From positions 1 to 64,000 of the forward strand of contig NZ_MKSQ01000016.1 of assembly GCF_001898115.1 (NCBI RefSeq): a DNA stretch of 64,000 bases. Reading direction: 5' to 3'. The DNA is from Allobosea sp. 67-29. GTDB taxonomy: Bacteria > Pseudomonadota > Alphaproteobacteria > Rhizobiales > Beijerinckiaceae. The position numbers and the translations under genes are program-made. This document shows positions 63,607-64,000 of the stretch, one piece after another (position 1 is the stretch's first letter; each line of letters opens with the position of its first letter). Below the pieces are notes generated by a model. That model did no database searches, had not been told where the DNA came from, and saw only the letters and a list, made by a program, of their open reading frames with translations.

Positions 63607-63999
63607 TCAGGCTGCTTCGGGCTTGAACAGCCCCACGCGCATGTCGGCGACAGTGTAGATGCGCTTGCCGTCGGCTTCCAGCCAGCCATCGGCGATGCCC
63701 AGCACCAGCTTCGACTTGAAGATGCGCTTGAAGTCGACGCCGTAGACGACGCGCTTGACTGTCGGCAGCACCTGGTCCGCGAACTTGACCTCCCCGACAC
63801 CGAGCGCGCGGCCGCGACCCGGCAGGCCGAGCCAGCCGAGGAAGAAGCCGGTGAGCTGCCAAAGCGCATCGAGGCCGAGACAGCCCGGCATCACCGGATC
63901 GCCCTTGAAATGACAATCGAAGAACCAGAGGTCGGGCTTGATGTCGAACTCGGCGCGAACGAGCCCCTTGCCATGCTCGCCACCCTCTTCGGCAATCTC
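63607..63999 (-). CDS. fabA: 3-hydroxydecanoyl-[ACP] dehydratase/isomerase, 5' end cut off
   Basis: The last 130 residues of FabA are present; the start lies beyond the right edge. FabA dehydrates 3-hydroxyacyl-ACP and isomerises the C10 enoyl-ACP, the branch point to unsaturated fatty acids. The catalytic His is in [20 protein letters not shown], which also holds the active-site Asp. The C-terminal strand segment [20 protein letters not shown] and the tail are typical. It heads the cluster with fabB and fabI, the usual pairing in alphaproteobacteria. Confidence 0.95.
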   Translation of the reverse strand, partial: EIAEEGGEHGKGLVRAEFDIKPDLWFFDCHFKGDPVMPGCLGLDALWQLTGFFLGWLGLPGRGRALGVGEVKFADQVLPTVKRVVYGVDFKRIFKSKLVLGIADGWLEADGKRIYTVADMRVGLFKPEAA

Positions 64000-64000
64000 G

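Overview
This window reads as core chromosome of a high-GC alphaproteobacterium of the order Hyphomicrobiales (Rhizobiales). The evidence is the gene order lptC-lptA-lptB-rpoN-hpf-ptsN, a fabA-fabB-fabI cluster, an rpsA/sppA/ihfB/lapA block, a class I fumarase, a CtrA-type TTAA-N7-TTAA site and families of palindromic intergenic repeats. A Bosea-like genus is a guess from general resemblance. No rRNA, tRNA, CRISPR array, intact insertion sequence or prophage is visible. Because of the GC content, long antisense open frames are common; they are treated as shadows.

Layout. Positions 1-479 hold no gene but carry an iterated short motif. Positions 480-8483 are a leftward catabolic operon: an IclR regulator behind a palindromic operator, a fused hydantoinase/oxoprolinase, an OPT transporter, an AroM-family protein and an RraA/aldolase-family protein. 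Positions 8941-12771 hold a sugar-kinase locus: a divergent GntR regulator and PfkB kinase, flanked by a short and a long LuxR-type regulator and by two copies of a 22-bp motif. Positions 12888-16946 hold anmK, two DUF1330 genes, pyrF, a lipoprotein and a TauE-type exporter. Positions 16961-20572 hold a DsbA-family protein, epmB, epmA and efp, i.e. elongation factor P and its lysylation enzymes. Positions 20663-24604 hold small genes, a metallo-beta-lactamase-fold hydrolase and fumarase. Positions 24781-30188 hold the ptsN-hpf-rpoN-lptBAC block.

Positions 30334-38574 hold rnd, a DUF805 protein, dapE, a membrane protein, truA, fmt, def, rmuC, an OsmC protein and an orphan ABC ATPase that has lost its nucleotide-binding motifs. 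Positions 38818-45626 hold glnD, grpE, a TRIC-type channel, alkB, dapB and a Tim44-like protein. Positions 45818-49121 hold cell-envelope genes: two convergent metallopeptidase-like proteins, a 27-residue membrane-peptide frame missed by ordinary gene length limits, and the CtrA site. Positions 49151-55058 are the rpsA neighbourhood, with a YegD-like Hsp70 protein between sppA and rpsA. Positions 55499-63999 hold lemA, htpX, two accessory genes, argG, small proteins and the fatty-acid cluster fabI, DUF3303, fabB and fabA. fabA is cut by the right edge.

Most of the window is housekeeping. The less ordinary items are the inactive-looking ABC ATPase (37804-38574), the small membrane peptide between a CtrA site and a bidirectional terminator, the paired 22-bp motif at the GntR/PfkB locus, the IclR-controlled catabolic operon and at least two families of mobile-looking palindromic repeats.
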